Positions 7,622 to 18,802 are shown, numbered from the stretch's first letter. The stretch is 64,000 nucleotides of DNA from Blastococcus sp. CPCC 205250 (GCF_019799925.1 NZ_JABGCG010000001.1:434001-498000), one strand, 5' to 3'. The notes: generated by a model from the letters alone, not told the origin. Program-made: numbers and translations.

Positions 7622-8818
7622 ATGCGGGATGCGGTGATCGTTGAGGCCGTCCGGACGCCGGTCGGCAAGGGGAAGCCCGGCGGCTCGCTGTCGGGGGTGC
7701 ACCCGGCCGACCTGCTCGCCGGGGCCCTGGAGAGCGTCGTCGAGCGGTCCGGCATCGACCCGGCCGTGGTCGACGACGTGATCGTCGGCTGCGTCTCGCA
7801 GGCGGGGGAGCAGGCGGCCAACATCGCCCGGCGCGCGGCCCTCGGCGCCGGGTTCCCCGAGCACGTGCCGGCGACCACCGTCGACCGGCAGTGCGGCAGC
7901 AGCCAGCAGGCGGTCCACTTCGCGGCCCAGGGCGTCATCTCCGGCGCCTACGACGTCGCCGTCGTCGGCGGCGTGGAGTCGATGAGCCGGGTGCCCATGG
8001 GCAGCGCGGCGCAGGGCGTGGCCGACATCGGCGGCGAGCGGTTCGCGGCCCGCTACCCGGAAGGCGGCGTGAGCCAGGGCGTCGCCGCCGAGCTCATCGC
8101 GGCCCGGTGGGGGCTGTCCCGCTCGCAGCTGGACGGGTACGCCGCACGCAGCCACGCCCGCGCCGCCGAGGCGTGGGACGCCGGCCTGTTCGCCGACCAG
8201 GTCGTGCCGGTCAAGGCGCGGCAGGCGGACGGCTCGCTCGCCCTCGTCACCACCGACGAGACGGTCCGCCGCGGCACCGACGTGGAGACGCTGGCCCGGC
8301 TGCGGCCGGCGTTCGCCGACGAGCGGATCGCGGCCCGCTTCCCCGAGATCGACTGGCGGGTCACCGCGGGCAACAGCAGCCCGCTCAACGACGGTGCCGC
8401 GGCGCTCCTGGTCACCACCAGCGAGAAGGCCCGCGAGCTCGGGCTGCGGCCGCGGGCGCGGATCCACACCATGACCGTCGTCGGCGACGACCCGCTGATG
8501 ATGCTCACCGCGGTCATCCCGGCCACGGCCAAGGCGCTCCAGCGGGCCGGGCTGTCGATCGGCGACGTGGACCTGTTCGAGGTCAACGAGGCCTTCGCCT
8601 CCGTCGTCCTCGCCTGGCAGGCGGAGACCGGCGTGACCACGGACAAGGTCAACGTGCACGGCGGCGGCATCTCGATCGGCCACCCGCTGGGGGCCAGCGG
8701 CGCCCGGATCATGACGACCCTGGTCGACGCGCTGCACCAGCGCGGCGCCCGCTACGGGCTGCAGACGATGTGCGAGGCCGGCGGCCTGGCCAACGCGACG
8801 GTCCTCGAGCGCCTCTGA
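7622..8818 (+). CDS. Thiolase family acyl-CoA acetyltransferase
   Basis: 398 residues, full length for the family. Catalytic residues are visible: C91 in VDRQCGSSQQA (acyl-enzyme), H354 in IGHPLGASGARI, and C384 in TMCEAGGLANA. VNEAFAS is also conserved. It cleaves 3-ketoacyl-CoA or condenses two acetyl-CoA; the sequence alone does not give chain length. GGAGG sits 6 nt before the ATG. The divergent HxlR-thioesterase operon suggests inducible degradation of a fatty, aromatic or steroid acyl chain. Confidence 0.92.
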   Translation: MRDAVIVEAVRTPVGKGKPGGSLSGVHPADLLAGALESVVERSGIDPAVVDDVIVGCVSQAGEQAANIARRAALGAGFPEHVPATTVDRQCGSSQQAVHFAAQGVISGAYDVAVVGGVESMSRVPMGSAAQGVADIGGERFAARYPEGGVSQGVAAELIAARWGLSRSQLDGYAARSHARAAEAWDAGLFADQVVPVKARQADGSLALVTTDETVRRGTDVETLARLRPAFADERIAARFPEIDWRVTAGNSSPLNDGAAALLVTTSEKARELGLRPRARIHTMTVVGDDPLMMLTAVIPATAKALQRAGLSIGDVDLFEVNEAFASVVLAWQAETGVTTDKVNVHGGGISIGHPLGASGARIMTTLVDALHQRGARYGLQTMCEAGGLANATVLERL

Positions 8819-8822
8819 ACGA

Positions 8823-8859
8823 CGGAGGGCGGGGACCCGGGTGGGGTCCCCGCCCTCCG
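8823..8859. terminator. Bidirectional terminator hairpin
   Basis: Perfect 15-bp stem (8823-8837 with 8845-8859, 7-nt loop) between the convergent thiolase and succinate dehydrogenase genes. Confidence 0.8.
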
Positions 8860-8878
8860 GCGGTGTGCTGCTGGGCTG

Positions 8879-9709
8879 CTAGCTCTTCGGACGGGCTCCT
8901 GCGCGCAGGGCGCCGAGCAGGTCGTGGTTGAGCCGGGAGATGGTCTCCATCGAGATGCCCTTCGGGCACGCCGCGGAGCACTCGCCGATGTTGGTGCAGC
9001 CGCCGAAGCCCTCGCGGTCCTGCTGCGTGACCATGTTGACCACCCGGTCGTTGCGCTCGGGCTGGCCCTGTGGCAACAGCCCGAGGTGGGTGACCTTCGC
9101 GGCGGTGAACAGCATCGACGAGGCGTTCGGGCAGGCCGCGACGCAGGCGCCGCAGCCGATGCAGGTCGCGGCGTCGAACGCGTTGTCGGCGTCCTTCTTC
9201 GGCACCGGCGTCGCGTGGGCCTCCGGCGCGGTCCCGGTCGCGACGCTGATGTAGCCGCCGGCCTGGATGATCCGGTCGAACGCCCGCCGGTCGACGGCGA
9301 GGTCCTTGATCACCGGGAACGCCGTCGCCCGCCACGGCTCGACGTCGATGACGTCGCCGTCCTTGAACGACCGCATGTGCAGCTGGCAGGTGGTCGTCTG
9401 CACGGAACCGTCGTTCATCCCGTTGCCGTGCGCGCGCCCGTTGATCATGACGCCGCACATGCCGCAGATGCCCTCGCGGCAGTCGTGGTCGAAGGCGACC
9501 GGGTCCTGGCCCTCCATGATCAGCTGCTCGTTCAGCACGTCGAGCATCTCGAGGAAGGACATGTCCGGGGAGACGTCGTCGAGCTCGTAGGTGACCATCT
9601 TGCCGCGGGACGCGGCGTTCTCCTGACGCCAGACCCGCAGCGTCACCCGCATCGTGCGCTCCTGGTGGGGCGCCGTGGCGGCCCGGGGGCCGTCCTCAGT
9701 CATCGTCAT
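8879..9709 (-). CDS. sdhB: Succinate dehydrogenase/fumarate reductase iron-sulfur subunit
   Basis: 276 residues. The plant-type [2Fe-2S] domain has [10 protein letters not shown] and a distal TTTC; the C-terminal domain has [12 protein letters not shown] and [16 protein letters not shown] for the [4Fe-4S] and [3Fe-4S] centres. It passes electrons from the flavoprotein to membrane quinone. The short form with this spacing resembles the Sdh1 type of mycobacteria, which is used with menaquinone. The start at 9709 has GGAG upstream; an internal ATG at 9652 with AGGAG is a good alternative. Third gene of the operon, 19 bp after sdhA. Confidence 0.9.
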   Translation of the reverse strand: MTMTEDGPRAATAPHQERTMRVTLRVWRQENAASRGKMVTYELDDVSPDMSFLEMLDVLNEQLIMEGQDPVAFDHDCREGICGMCGVMINGRAHGNGMNDGSVQTTTCQLHMRSFKDGDVIDVEPWRATAFPVIKDLAVDRRAFDRIIQAGGYISVATGTAPEAHATPVPKKDADNAFDAATCIGCGACVAACPNASSMLFTAAKVTHLGLLPQGQPERNDRVVNMVTQQDREGFGGCTNIGECSAACPKGISMETISRLNHDLLGALRAGARPKS

Positions 9710-9728
9710 CGCTGGCTCCGCTGTTCGG

Positions 9729-11675
<1,947 letters not shown>

Positions 11676-11687
11676 GCCTGGGGATCC

Positions 11688-12395
11688 TTAGTCGATCAGA
11701 CCGAAGAGGATGGAGAAGGGCGTGAGCAGGAACCCGAGGGTGAGCACGGTCGCGATGGCCGTGGCGGCGTAGTTCACCGTGACCTCGCGACGGCGGTTGC
11801 TCTGCCCGAGGGTCTGGGTGGCGCTCCAGATCCCGTGCCGCAGGTGCATCCCGACGAGGATCACCGCGATCGCGTAGAAGGCCACCGACACGGGGTTCTG
11901 GAAGCTGGCCAGCATCCGGTCGAACGGCGAGCCGTCGTGGCCCTCGCTGTTCACCGCGCCCCAGGTGAGGTCGAGGAGGTGCCAGATGACGAACGCGGCG
12001 ATGATCACGCCGCCCCAGCGCATCGTCCGGGAGGCGTAGCTCTGCGCGTTGGCCTTCTTCGTCACGTAGCCGTGCGGGCGGGCGCGCTTGGCCTGGCGCC
12101 ACAGCGAGACCGCGGCCCAGATGTGCGCGGCCACGGCGGCCAGCAGGACCAGCCGGATGATCCACAGCGCCGTCGACCCCGGCAGCGCGGGGTTGCCGAG
12201 CGTGCGGAGCCAGTCCGAGTAGTGGTTGAACTCATCGCGGCCGGCGAAGGCCTTGAGGTTCCCGATCATGTGCGCGATCAGGTACAGCACCAAGATGATG
12301 CCGCTGACCGCCATGACCACCTTCTTGAAGACCGAGCTGGTCTTCGCGGCCTTGGGCGCCCTGCGCTGGCCGGACTGCGTCGTCACCGTCACCAC
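11688..12395 (-). CDS. sdhC: Succinate dehydrogenase cytochrome b subunit
   Basis: 235 residues with five hydrophobic helices (about residues 25-45, 70-95, 120-145, 165-185, 210-232). His residues in YLIAHMIGN, AAHIWAA, VIWHLLD and VGMHLRHG are the expected haem ligands of b558-type single anchors. It anchors SdhAB and reduces quinone. Among three clustered GTG codons the first, at 12395, lies exactly 7 nt after a minus-strand TACCTT (12403-12408), so it is likely a leaderless start. First gene of sdhCAB. Confidence 0.88.
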   Translation of the reverse strand: MVTVTTQSGQRRAPKAAKTSSVFKKVVMAVSGIILVLYLIAHMIGNLKAFAGRDEFNHYSDWLRTLGNPALPGSTALWIIRLVLLAAVAAHIWAAVSLWRQAKRARPHGYVTKKANAQSYASRTMRWGGVIIAAFVIWHLLDLTWGAVNSEGHDGSPFDRMLASFQNPVSVAFYAIAVILVGMHLRHGIWSATQTLGQSNRRREVTVNYAATAIATVLTLGFLLTPFSILFGLID

Positions 12396-12402
12396 AGGAC
12401 CG

Positions 12403-12408
12403 AAGGTA
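12403..12408 (-). promoter_or_regulatory. Candidate -10 for the sdhCAB operon
   Basis: TACCTT on the minus strand, 7 nt before the GTG at 12395; the mRNA would start at or next to the start codon. No ribosome-binding site is visible. Confidence 0.45.
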
Positions 12409-12457
12409 GGTCTCCGGCCTCTTTGCGGCCAGGTAAACACGAGGTGACCCGCCTCAT

Positions 12458-12473
12458 GTAAGGGTTCCCTTAC
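12458..12473. promoter_or_regulatory. Palindrome GTAAGGG-TT-CCCTTAC, candidate operator
   Basis: Perfect 7-bp arms about 50 bp upstream of the putative sdhC promoter and 130 bp before the divergent oxidoreductase. AT-richer than its surroundings. The regulator is not identifiable from the window. Confidence 0.5.
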
Positions 12474-12602
12474 CCATGTTTTCCGGGCAGGATGCCCGGT
12501 CGGTTCCCGAATCGTGACCTGACCGACGGGCGTCGCCGCTGGTGGCGCCCGCCGCCGGGCCGTGGTGCAGGCTGGGAGCCTGTCGAGGAGAGGACGACCA
12601 CC

Positions 12603-13211
12603 GTGACAGGACCCACCCGCGGCTTCCTGGGCCGCCGGCGCGACCGAGACCCGCGGCTGCCGCCCGGGCAGTACGACACCGGCTCCGACTGGCCGGTGCT
12701 CACCGCCGAGCCGACCCCCCGGATCAGCCCCGAGACGTGGAGCATGACCGTCGACGGGCGGGTCGAGCAGCCGACCACCTGGAGCTGGGACGAGGCGCAC
12801 GCCCTGCCGCGCTCGGAGTACCGGGGCGACATCCACTGCGTGACGACGTGGTCGAAGTTCGGCACGTGGTTCGCCGGGATCAGCGTCGACAGCCTGCTCG
12901 AGGTCGCCCGCCCCACGTCCGAGGCGCACTTCGTGATGGCGACGTCCAAGACCGGCTACACGACGAACCTGCCGCTCGAGGACGTCACCGGCGGCAAGGC
13001 GTGGGTGGTCTGGGAGTACGAGGGCGGTCCGCTGCCGATCGAGCACGGCGGCCCGGTGCGGCTGCTCGTGCCGCACCTGTACTTCTGGAAGAGCGCCAAG
13101 TGGGTCACCCGCCTGACGCTGATGAACCGCGACCAGCCCGGCTTCTGGGAGCAGAACGGCTACCACGACCGGGGCGACCCGTGGCTCGAGCAGCGGTACC
13201 AGGGTGACTGA
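12603..13211 (+). CDS. Sulfite oxidase-like molybdopterin oxidoreductase
   Basis: 202 residues: only the molybdopterin-binding domain of the sulfite oxidase/YedY fold. C79 in DIHCVTTWSKFGTWFAG is the expected molybdenum thiolate ligand. VPHLYFWKSAKWVTRL and the C-terminal GFWEQNGYHDRGDPW are typical of the actinobacterial short form. No Tat signal, so it is cytoplasmic, unlike MsrP/YedY. Substrate unknown. It is followed directly by a flavin reductase that probably supplies or accepts its electrons. Confidence 0.85.
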   Translation: MTGPTRGFLGRRRDRDPRLPPGQYDTGSDWPVLTAEPTPRISPETWSMTVDGRVEQPTTWSWDEAHALPRSEYRGDIHCVTTWSKFGTWFAGISVDSLLEVARPTSEAHFVMATSKTGYTTNLPLEDVTGGKAWVVWEYEGGPLPIEHGGPVRLLVPHLYFWKSAKWVTRLTLMNRDQPGFWEQNGYHDRGDPWLEQRYQGD

Positions 13212-14013
13212 GGCAGGACCCCCTGAAGGACCTCGACGCCCCCCACCGCTCGCAAGCTCGCGGCGGGACCCTGCGCCGAGGCCGCCGGTGAACGAGCCGA
13301 TGTTGGGCGCTGGTGGGCGGCGCGCGCCCGCCGGCGGCTGGCGGACGGCGACGGTCCGCGAGGTCGACCGCCCCACGCCGCGCACGGTCCGGCTGCGGCT
13401 GGACGTGCCCGACCGGGTGGACCACCTCGCCGGGCAGCACTACGTCGTGCGGCTGACCGCCGAGGACGGCTACCGCGCGCAGCGCTCGTACTCACTGGCC
13501 TCGGCGCCGGGCGACCCGCTGGTCGAGCTGCTCGTCGAGCGGCTGGACGACGGCGAGGTGTCCACCTACCTCGCCGACGTCGTCGAGCCCGGCGACGAGC
13601 TGCAGGTGCGCGGGCCGATCGGCGGCTGGTTCGTCTGGGAGGGCGAGGACCCGGCGCTGCTGGTCGGGGGCGGCACCGGCGTCGTCCCGTTCGTGTCGAT
13701 GCTGCGCACCGCCGCCGAGCTCGGCCGGACGGACCTGCTGCGGATCGCGGTGTCGACCCGGACCCGCGCGGAGCTGCCGTACCTCGCCGAGCTGGAGGCG
13801 GCCGGCGCCGTCGTGCTGACCACCCGTGAGCGCTCCGGCATCCGGCCCGCCGGCCGGCTCACCCCCGCGGACCTGGTGCCGCTGTGGGAGCCGGGGCAGG
13901 ACGTCTTCGTGTGCGGCTCGACGCCGTTCGCCGAGGCCGCGACCCGGGTGCTCACCGGCCTGGGCGTGCCGGAGCCCGCCATCCGGGTGGAGCGCTTCGG
14001 CGCCTCCGGTTGA
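13204..14013 (+). CDS. FAD/NAD(P)-binding oxidoreductase (ferredoxin reductase type)
   Basis: Up to 269 residues. RSYSLASAP is the FAD-binding motif, VGGGTGVVPFVSML the NAD(P)-binding motif, and DVFVCGSTPFAEA the C-terminal signature. The likely partner is the preceding molybdoenzyme. The GTG at 13204 overlaps the upstream gene by 8 bp, but the first 28 codons lie in a repeat whose inverted partner is at 14015-14070, so the GTG at 13288 or the ATG at 13300 is a credible true start. Confidence 0.85.
   Translation: MTEAGPPEGPRRPPPLASSRRDPAPRPPVNEPMLGAGGRRAPAGGWRTATVREVDRPTPRTVRLRLDVPDRVDHLAGQHYVVRLTAEDGYRAQRSYSLASAPGDPLVELLVERLDDGEVSTYLADVVEPGDELQVRGPIGGWFVWEGEDPALLVGGGTGVVPFVSMLRTAAELGRTDLLRIAVSTRTRAELPYLAELEAAGAVVLTTRERSGIRPAGRLTPADLVPLWEPGQDVFVCGSTPFAEAATRVLTGLGVPEPAIRVERFGASG
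13219..13276 (+). repeat. Inverted-repeat copy A
   Basis: Contains a 16-bp block (13237-13252) identical to the reverse complement of 14047-14062, with looser similarity on both sides. It falls in the non-conserved N-terminal codons of the flavin reductase. Confidence 0.65.
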
Positions 14014-14014
14014 C

Positions 14015-14070
14015 GGCCCCCTCGCAGGGCTCCCGCCGCGTGCCCGCGAGCGGTGGGGGGCGAGGGGTCC
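14015..14070. repeat. Inverted-repeat copy B / probable terminator
   Basis: Shares the 16-bp block with copy A in opposite orientation. It also folds on itself (14015-14025 with 14060-14070, one mismatch) between two convergent genes, so it may serve as a bidirectional terminator. Confidence 0.6.
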
Positions 14071-14071
14071 G

Positions 14072-15538
14072 TCATCCCAGCGAGGCCGGCCTGCCCTCGC
14101 CGAGCCACTCGGCGAACAGGTCGTCGAGCTCCTCGCCACTGACCTCCTCGGCCAGCGCGACGAAGTCGTCGGTGGTGACCGCCCGGCCGGCCTCCGAGGT
14201 GAACCACTCGAGGACGATCTCGGCGAAGGCCTCCTCGCCGACCGCCATGCGCAGCGCGTGCACGGTCATCGCGCCGCGTACGTAGACGGCCTCGGAGAAC
14301 AGGTCGTCGGAGTCCGGCCCGGGGTCGCCGATCGCCGTCCGCCAGAAGCTGCTCCCCGCCGGCCGCCGGGCCAGCCGGTCGAACTCCTCCTGCGGGGTCG
14401 ACGTGCCCTCGTGCTCGGCCCACAGCCACTCGGCGTACGTGGCGAAGCCCTCGTTGAGCCAGATGTGCTGCCAGCCGGCCAGGCGGACGCTGTCGCCGGC
14501 CCACTGGTGGGCGAGCTCGTGCACGACCACCACCTCCCCGGAGCCGGTGTCGGAGAAGAAGGCGGGGGAGTAGACCGGCCGGGTCTGGTTCTCCAGGGCG
14601 AAGCCCAGCTCCGGGACGTCGTCGACGACGCCCCCGGCCACGTCGAACGGGTAGGGCCCGAACCACTCGGACAGGACCGCGATCGCCTCGGGCTGCCGGG
14701 CCAGGGACGCCGAGGCGATGTCCGCGATCGACTCCGTGCCCTGCGCGGGCTCGTCGGCGAGCGCGGGGTCGATGGCGTCCCAGTAGCGGATGCCGTCCTC
14801 TTCGTACTCGTCGATCTCGAACTCCCCGACGGCCAGCATCACCAGGTACGGCGCCATCGGGTCCGGCGCCGACCACTGCCAGGTCGTCCAGCCGTCCTCG
14901 GTCGAGGAGTCGACCAGCTCGCCGTTGGAGATCCCCTCGAGCCCCTCCGGGACGGTGATCGACACCTCCACCGAGGCGGCGTCGGCGGGGTGGTCGTTGA
15001 CCGGGAACCAGCTCGCGGCGACGTCGGGCTGGCCGACCGCCAGGGAGCCGTCCGCGGTCTGCAGGAAGCCGGCGAGGCCCAGCCCGTCGTCGAGCTCCTC
15101 GGGCACCCCCTCGTAGGCCACCACCGTGGTGAACTCCGCGCCCTCCGCGAGCGAGCCGGCGGGGGTGACGGTGAGCTCGCCGCCGTCCCGGGCGGTCTGC
15201 GCGGCCTCGCCGTCCACGGTCACCGAGGAGATCTCGAAGCCCAGGAGGTCCAGGTTGAACGACGACAGCGTCGCGGTGGCGGTCGCCACGACGGTGGCGG
15301 TGCCGGAGAGGACGTCGGAGTCCGGGTCGAAGCGCAGCTCCAGGCCGTAGCTCCCGACGTCGTACCCGCCGTTGCCGTCCAGCGGGTAGTACGGGTCGCC
15401 GATCCCGTCGGCCCCGGCCACCGCGGCCGTCGCCGAGCCCTCGACCTGCGTGGTGCAGCCGGACAGCACCACGCCGCCCAGGAGCACCCCGCCGGTCGTC
15501 GCTGCCGCCCAGGACCGCGCCCGTCGCCCCCGTGTCAC
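14072..15538 (-). CDS. M1-family metallopeptidase lipoprotein
   Basis: 488 residues. Signal peptide ending in the lipobox LSGC, so C28 would be lipidated and the enzyme held outside the membrane. The N-terminal beta domain (about 50-230) precedes a gluzincin domain with H340-E-L-A-H344 and E363 in WLNEGF, all three zinc ligands; general base E341 is present. It lacks the long C-terminal ARM domain of aminopeptidase N, so it is a short M1 form. GAGGGG precedes the GTG. No operon partner. Confidence 0.9.
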   Translation of the reverse strand: MTRGRRARSWAAATTGGVLLGGVVLSGCTTQVEGSATAAVAGADGIGDPYYPLDGNGGYDVGSYGLELRFDPDSDVLSGTATVVATATATLSSFNLDLLGFEISSVTVDGEAAQTARDGGELTVTPAGSLAEGAEFTTVVAYEGVPEELDDGLGLAGFLQTADGSLAVGQPDVAASWFPVNDHPADAASVEVSITVPEGLEGISNGELVDSSTEDGWTTWQWSAPDPMAPYLVMLAVGEFEIDEYEEDGIRYWDAIDPALADEPAQGTESIADIASASLARQPEAIAVLSEWFGPYPFDVAGGVVDDVPELGFALENQTRPVYSPAFFSDTGSGEVVVVHELAHQWAGDSVRLAGWQHIWLNEGFATYAEWLWAEHEGTSTPQEEFDRLARRPAGSSFWRTAIGDPGPDSDDLFSEAVYVRGAMTVHALRMAVGEEAFAEIVLEWFTSEAGRAVTTDDFVALAEEVSGEELDDLFAEWLGEGRPASLG

Positions 15539-15664
15539 GTCTGCCCCTCGCCCGTCGGATCCGTTCCGTCGTCGGCGACGGTCGGGGCAGCCTGCCTCAC
15601 CGGGCCGGGCCGCCCCAAGGGGGGCGCGCGCGGAGGCTGCCGCCGCCGTCGGGAGAATCGGGTC

Positions 15665-16183
15665 ATGCCGCACGCCGAGGTCACCGCGTCCCGCCGGGTG
15701 GACGACGACCTCCGCGCCGTCCTCCTCGCGCTGTGGACCGAGGTCACCAACGCCGGCGGCGCCGTCGGCTTCGTCGCCCCCGTCACCCCGGACGTCGTCG
15801 CGCCCCTGCTCGACGCGCTGGTCGACCGGGTCCACGCCGGGCAGCACGTCCTCTGCGTGCTGCGCGTCGACGGCGAGGTGGCCGGCTTCGCCGTCCTGGC
15901 GATGTCGGGCAGCCCACTGCGCCGGCACTGGGCGACCGTGCTGCGGGTGCAGGTGCACCCGGCTCGCCAGGGGCAGGGCCTCGGGCGGGTGCTCATGGAG
16001 GGCGTGCACCGGATCGCCCGCTCGCTGGACCTGGAGTTCCTGCACCTGACCGTGCGCGGCGGCTACGGGCTGGAGGGCTTCTACGAGCAGCTGGGCTACG
16101 AGGTGTTCGCGCGGATGCCGGGCGCGATCCGCGTGGCACCGGGCGACGACCGCGACGAGGTCCACCTCACCTGCCGGATGTGA
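15665..16183 (+). CDS. GNAT family N-acetyltransferase
   Basis: 172 residues. The acetyl-CoA loop VQVHPARQGQGLGRVLMEGV (Q/RxxGxG/A motif) and the final segment GGYGLEGFYEQLGYEVFARM define a single GNAT domain. Substrate unknown. The ATG lies 6 nt after GAGAAT (15653-15658) without a Shine-Dalgarno, suggesting a leaderless message. Divergent from the M1 peptidase gene. Confidence 0.85.
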   Translation: MPHAEVTASRRVDDDLRAVLLALWTEVTNAGGAVGFVAPVTPDVVAPLLDALVDRVHAGQHVLCVLRVDGEVAGFAVLAMSGSPLRRHWATVLRVQVHPARQGQGLGRVLMEGVHRIARSLDLEFLHLTVRGGYGLEGFYEQLGYEVFARMPGAIRVAPGDDRDEVHLTCRM

Positions 16184-16297
16184 GGCCGGCCCGGTCGCGG
16201 CGCCCGGCCCGGTGTCGGGACCGCGCCCGGGGGTAGTCCGGGCGGTGTGCGACGCCCGGCCGGTCGGCCGGGCCCGCGCGCGAGCGCGAGGAGACCC

Positions 16298-17116
16298 GTG
16301 GCCGACAGCACGCGCGAGGAGCTGGGGGACACCGACGCACCGGTCGAGGACGAGGTCGTCGAGGCCTTCGACCGCATCGTCGACGAGGGGGCGCAGCGGC
16401 TGCACCGCTCGTGGCGGGAGGTCCTCGCGACGGGCTTCGCCGGCGGCCTGGAGGTCGGCGCGGGCGTGGTCGCGCTCCTCGCGGTCTACGCCGAGACGCG
16501 CAGCCACCTGCTGGCCGGGCTGGCGTTCAGCATCGGCTTCATCGCGCTCATGCTGGCCCGCAGCGAGCTGTTCACGGAGGGCTTCCTGGTGCCGGTGACC
16601 GCGGTCGTGGCCGGGCGCGCGGGGCCGGGACAGCTGGCGAAGCTGTGGGCGGGGACGCTGGTGGCCAACCTCGCCGGCGGGTGGGTGGTCATGTGGCTGG
16701 TCGTGCACGCCCTGCCGGAGCTGGGGGCGACGGCGGTGGAGTCCGCGCGCACGTTCGTCGACGCGCCGCTGGGCCTGACGTCGGTGTGCCTGGCCGTGCT
16801 CGCGGGCGCCTTCATCACGCTGATGACCCGCATGCAGCACGGCGCGGAGTCCGAGGCCGGCAAGCTGGCCGCCGCCGTGGCCGGCGCCTTCCTGCTCGCC
16901 GGGCTGGTGCTGTTCCACAGCGTCCTGGACTCGCTGATCGTCTTCGGTGCCATCCACGCCGGCGGGCCGATGGACTACGCGGACTGGCTGGCCTGGTTCT
17001 GGTACACGACGCTGCTCAACATCGCCGGCGGGCTGTTCGTGGTCACCGCGCTGCGGCTGGTGCGCAGCAAGGAGCTCATCCAGCGCGAGCGGGCGGCGGT
17101 GCGCGCCGGCGACTGA
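16298..17116 (+). CDS. Formate/nitrite transporter (FNT) family channel
   Basis: 272 residues. A soluble acidic N-terminus of about 40 residues precedes six TM helices. GFAGGLEVGAGV, LARSELFTEGFLVPVTAV, LWAGTLVANLAGG, LAGAFITLMTRMQHG and LNIAGGLFVVTALRL match the FNT pore segments, including the broken helices; this subgroup (sometimes annotated YfdC-like) lacks proof for formate or nitrite. GAGGAG precedes the GTG. No formate or nitrite enzyme lies nearby. Confidence 0.85.
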   Translation: MADSTREELGDTDAPVEDEVVEAFDRIVDEGAQRLHRSWREVLATGFAGGLEVGAGVVALLAVYAETRSHLLAGLAFSIGFIALMLARSELFTEGFLVPVTAVVAGRAGPGQLAKLWAGTLVANLAGGWVVMWLVVHALPELGATAVESARTFVDAPLGLTSVCLAVLAGAFITLMTRMQHGAESEAGKLAAAVAGAFLLAGLVLFHSVLDSLIVFGAIHAGGPMDYADWLAWFWYTTLLNIAGGLFVVTALRLVRSKELIQRERAAVRAGD

Positions 17117-17165
17117 CCGCCGCGCCTCCCCCCACGGGGAGTCCGCTGGTCGTCATGATCGCGGC

Positions 17166-18071
17166 GTGATCGAGCTCGACGGGCTGACGAAGGTCTTCCG
17201 CGACCGCGTCGCCGTCGACGACCTCACCGTCCGGGTCGAGCCCGGCCGGGTCACCGGCTTCCTCGGCCCGAACGGCTCGGGCAAGACGACGACGATGCGC
17301 TGCGTGCTGGGGCTCGCCCGGCCCACCGCCGGGACGGCGACCGTGCTCGGGGTGCCTTACCGCCGGCTGGACCGGCCACTGCTGCGGGTCGGGGCGCTCG
17401 TCGACCCGCGGGCCCGCCACCCGGGGCGGACGGCGCACGCGCACCTGCTGGCGCTGGCCCGCTCCAACGGGCTGCCCGGCCGGCGGGTGGCCGAGGTGGT
17501 CGACCTGGTCGGCCTCGAGGCCGTCGCGTACGACCGGGTCGGCGGCTTCTCGCTCGGGATGGGGCAGCGGCTGGGCATCGCCGCGGCGCTGCTGGGCGAC
17601 CCCGAGGTGCTGCTGCTCGACGAGCCGGTCAACGGGCTGGACCCCGAGGGCATCCGCTGGGTCCGCGAGCTCCTGCGCGGGCTGGCCGCCGAGGGCCGGA
17701 CGGTGCTGGTGTCCAGCCACCTGATGAGCGAGATGGAGGACACCGCCGACCACCTGGTCGTGCTGGGCCGCGGCCGGCTGCTCGCCGACGTCCCGATGGC
17801 GGAGCTGCTCGGGGCCTCGGCCGCCGTCCGCGTGCGCAGTCCGCGGGCGCCGCTGCTGGCCACGGCGCTGCGGACGGCCGGCGCCCGGGTGCAGCCGGAG
17901 CCGGACGGCGCGCTGCGGGTCGAGGGCCTGGACCCCCGCGCGGTCGGCGACGTGGCCTTCGCCGCCGGGGTGCCGGTGCACGAGCTGACCCGGGTGGTCC
18001 CGTCGCTGGAGGCGGCCTACCTGGCGCTCACCGGCGGCGAGGTGGAGTTCCGCGCCGGGTCGCCGCGGTGA
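17166..18071 (+). CDS. ABC transporter ATP-binding protein
   Basis: 301 residues. Walker A GPNGSGKTT, signature FSLGMGQRL (degenerate LSGGQ, as in DrrA/CcmA-type exporters), Walker B VLLLDEPVNGLDPEG and the switch His in SSHLMSEM. The C-terminal 80 residues are the extension typical of drug or peptide exporters. The GTG lies 6 nt after CATGAT (17154-17159), probably leaderless. Its stop overlaps the permease start by 4 bp (GTGA). Confidence 0.9.
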   Translation: MIELDGLTKVFRDRVAVDDLTVRVEPGRVTGFLGPNGSGKTTTMRCVLGLARPTAGTATVLGVPYRRLDRPLLRVGALVDPRARHPGRTAHAHLLALARSNGLPGRRVAEVVDLVGLEAVAYDRVGGFSLGMGQRLGIAAALLGDPEVLLLDEPVNGLDPEGIRWVRELLRGLAAEGRTVLVSSHLMSEMEDTADHLVVLGRGRLLADVPMAELLGASAAVRVRSPRAPLLATALRTAGARVQPEPDGALRVEGLDPRAVGDVAFAAGVPVHELTRVVPSLEAAYLALTGGEVEFRAGSPR

Positions 18072-18802
18072 CCGCGGACCTCCTGCGCAGCGCCTGGACG
18101 CGGTTGGGCTCGGTGCGGTCGACCTGGTGGTGCACCGCCGTGTACGTCGTGGTCGCGGCCGGAGCCGGGTGGCTGGCCGCGGCCGGCACCACCAGCTCCA
18201 CCCGGGCCGACGTCGCGGTCGCCGTGGCGCTGACCGGGTTCGGCTTCGGGCAGCTGGTGCTGGTCGTGCTCGGGGTGCTGGCCGTCAGCGCCGAGTTCGG
18301 CACGGGCAGCGCGGTCGCGGCGCTGGTCGCGGTGCCGCGGCGCACGGCGTGGCTGGCCGCCACCACCGCGGTCGTCGCGGCGTGGGCGGCATTGCTCACC
18401 GCGGTGCTCGCGGTGGCCTGCGCGGTCGCCGCGCGGGTGCTCGTGGCGGTGCCCGGTGGGGTGTCGCTCACCGATCCGGCGGTGCTGCGGACGCTGGGCC
18501 TGCAGGTGGCCGGCGCCGTCCTGGTCACGGTGCTCGCGGTGGGGCTCGGCGCCCTGCTCCGGTCCACGGCCGGCGGGGTCGGGCTCGGGATGGCGCTGGT
18601 GTTCGTCCTGCCCCCGGTGTGCGCGCTGGCCGGCGGCCGGTGGGGGACCGCGGCGTCGCAGGCGCTGCCGGCGCTCCGCGCGGGGGAGGACGCCTTCCTC
18701 GCCGCCGCCACCCCGTGGCCGGTCGGTCTGGCGGTCATGGCGGCGTGGGCGCTCACGGCGTGGGGCCTGGGCGCCCTGCTGCTCGAGCGGCGCGACGTCT
18801 GA
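18068..18802 (+). CDS. ABC-2 type transporter permease
   Basis: 244 residues, six predicted TM helices beginning at about residue 22. SAEFGTGS near residue 78 is the conserved motif of ABC-2 permeases of the SAxERxxGTL type. With the preceding ATPase it forms a two-gene exporter; substrate unknown. Confidence 0.85.
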   Translation: MTADLLRSAWTRLGSVRSTWWCTAVYVVVAAGAGWLAAAGTTSSTRADVAVAVALTGFGFGQLVLVVLGVLAVSAEFGTGSAVAALVAVPRRTAWLAATTAVVAAWAALLTAVLAVACAVAARVLVAVPGGVSLTDPAVLRTLGLQVAGAVLVTVLAVGLGALLRSTAGGVGLGMALVFVLPPVCALAGGRWGTAASQALPALRAGEDAFLAAATPWPVGLAVMAAWALTAWGLGALLLERRDV

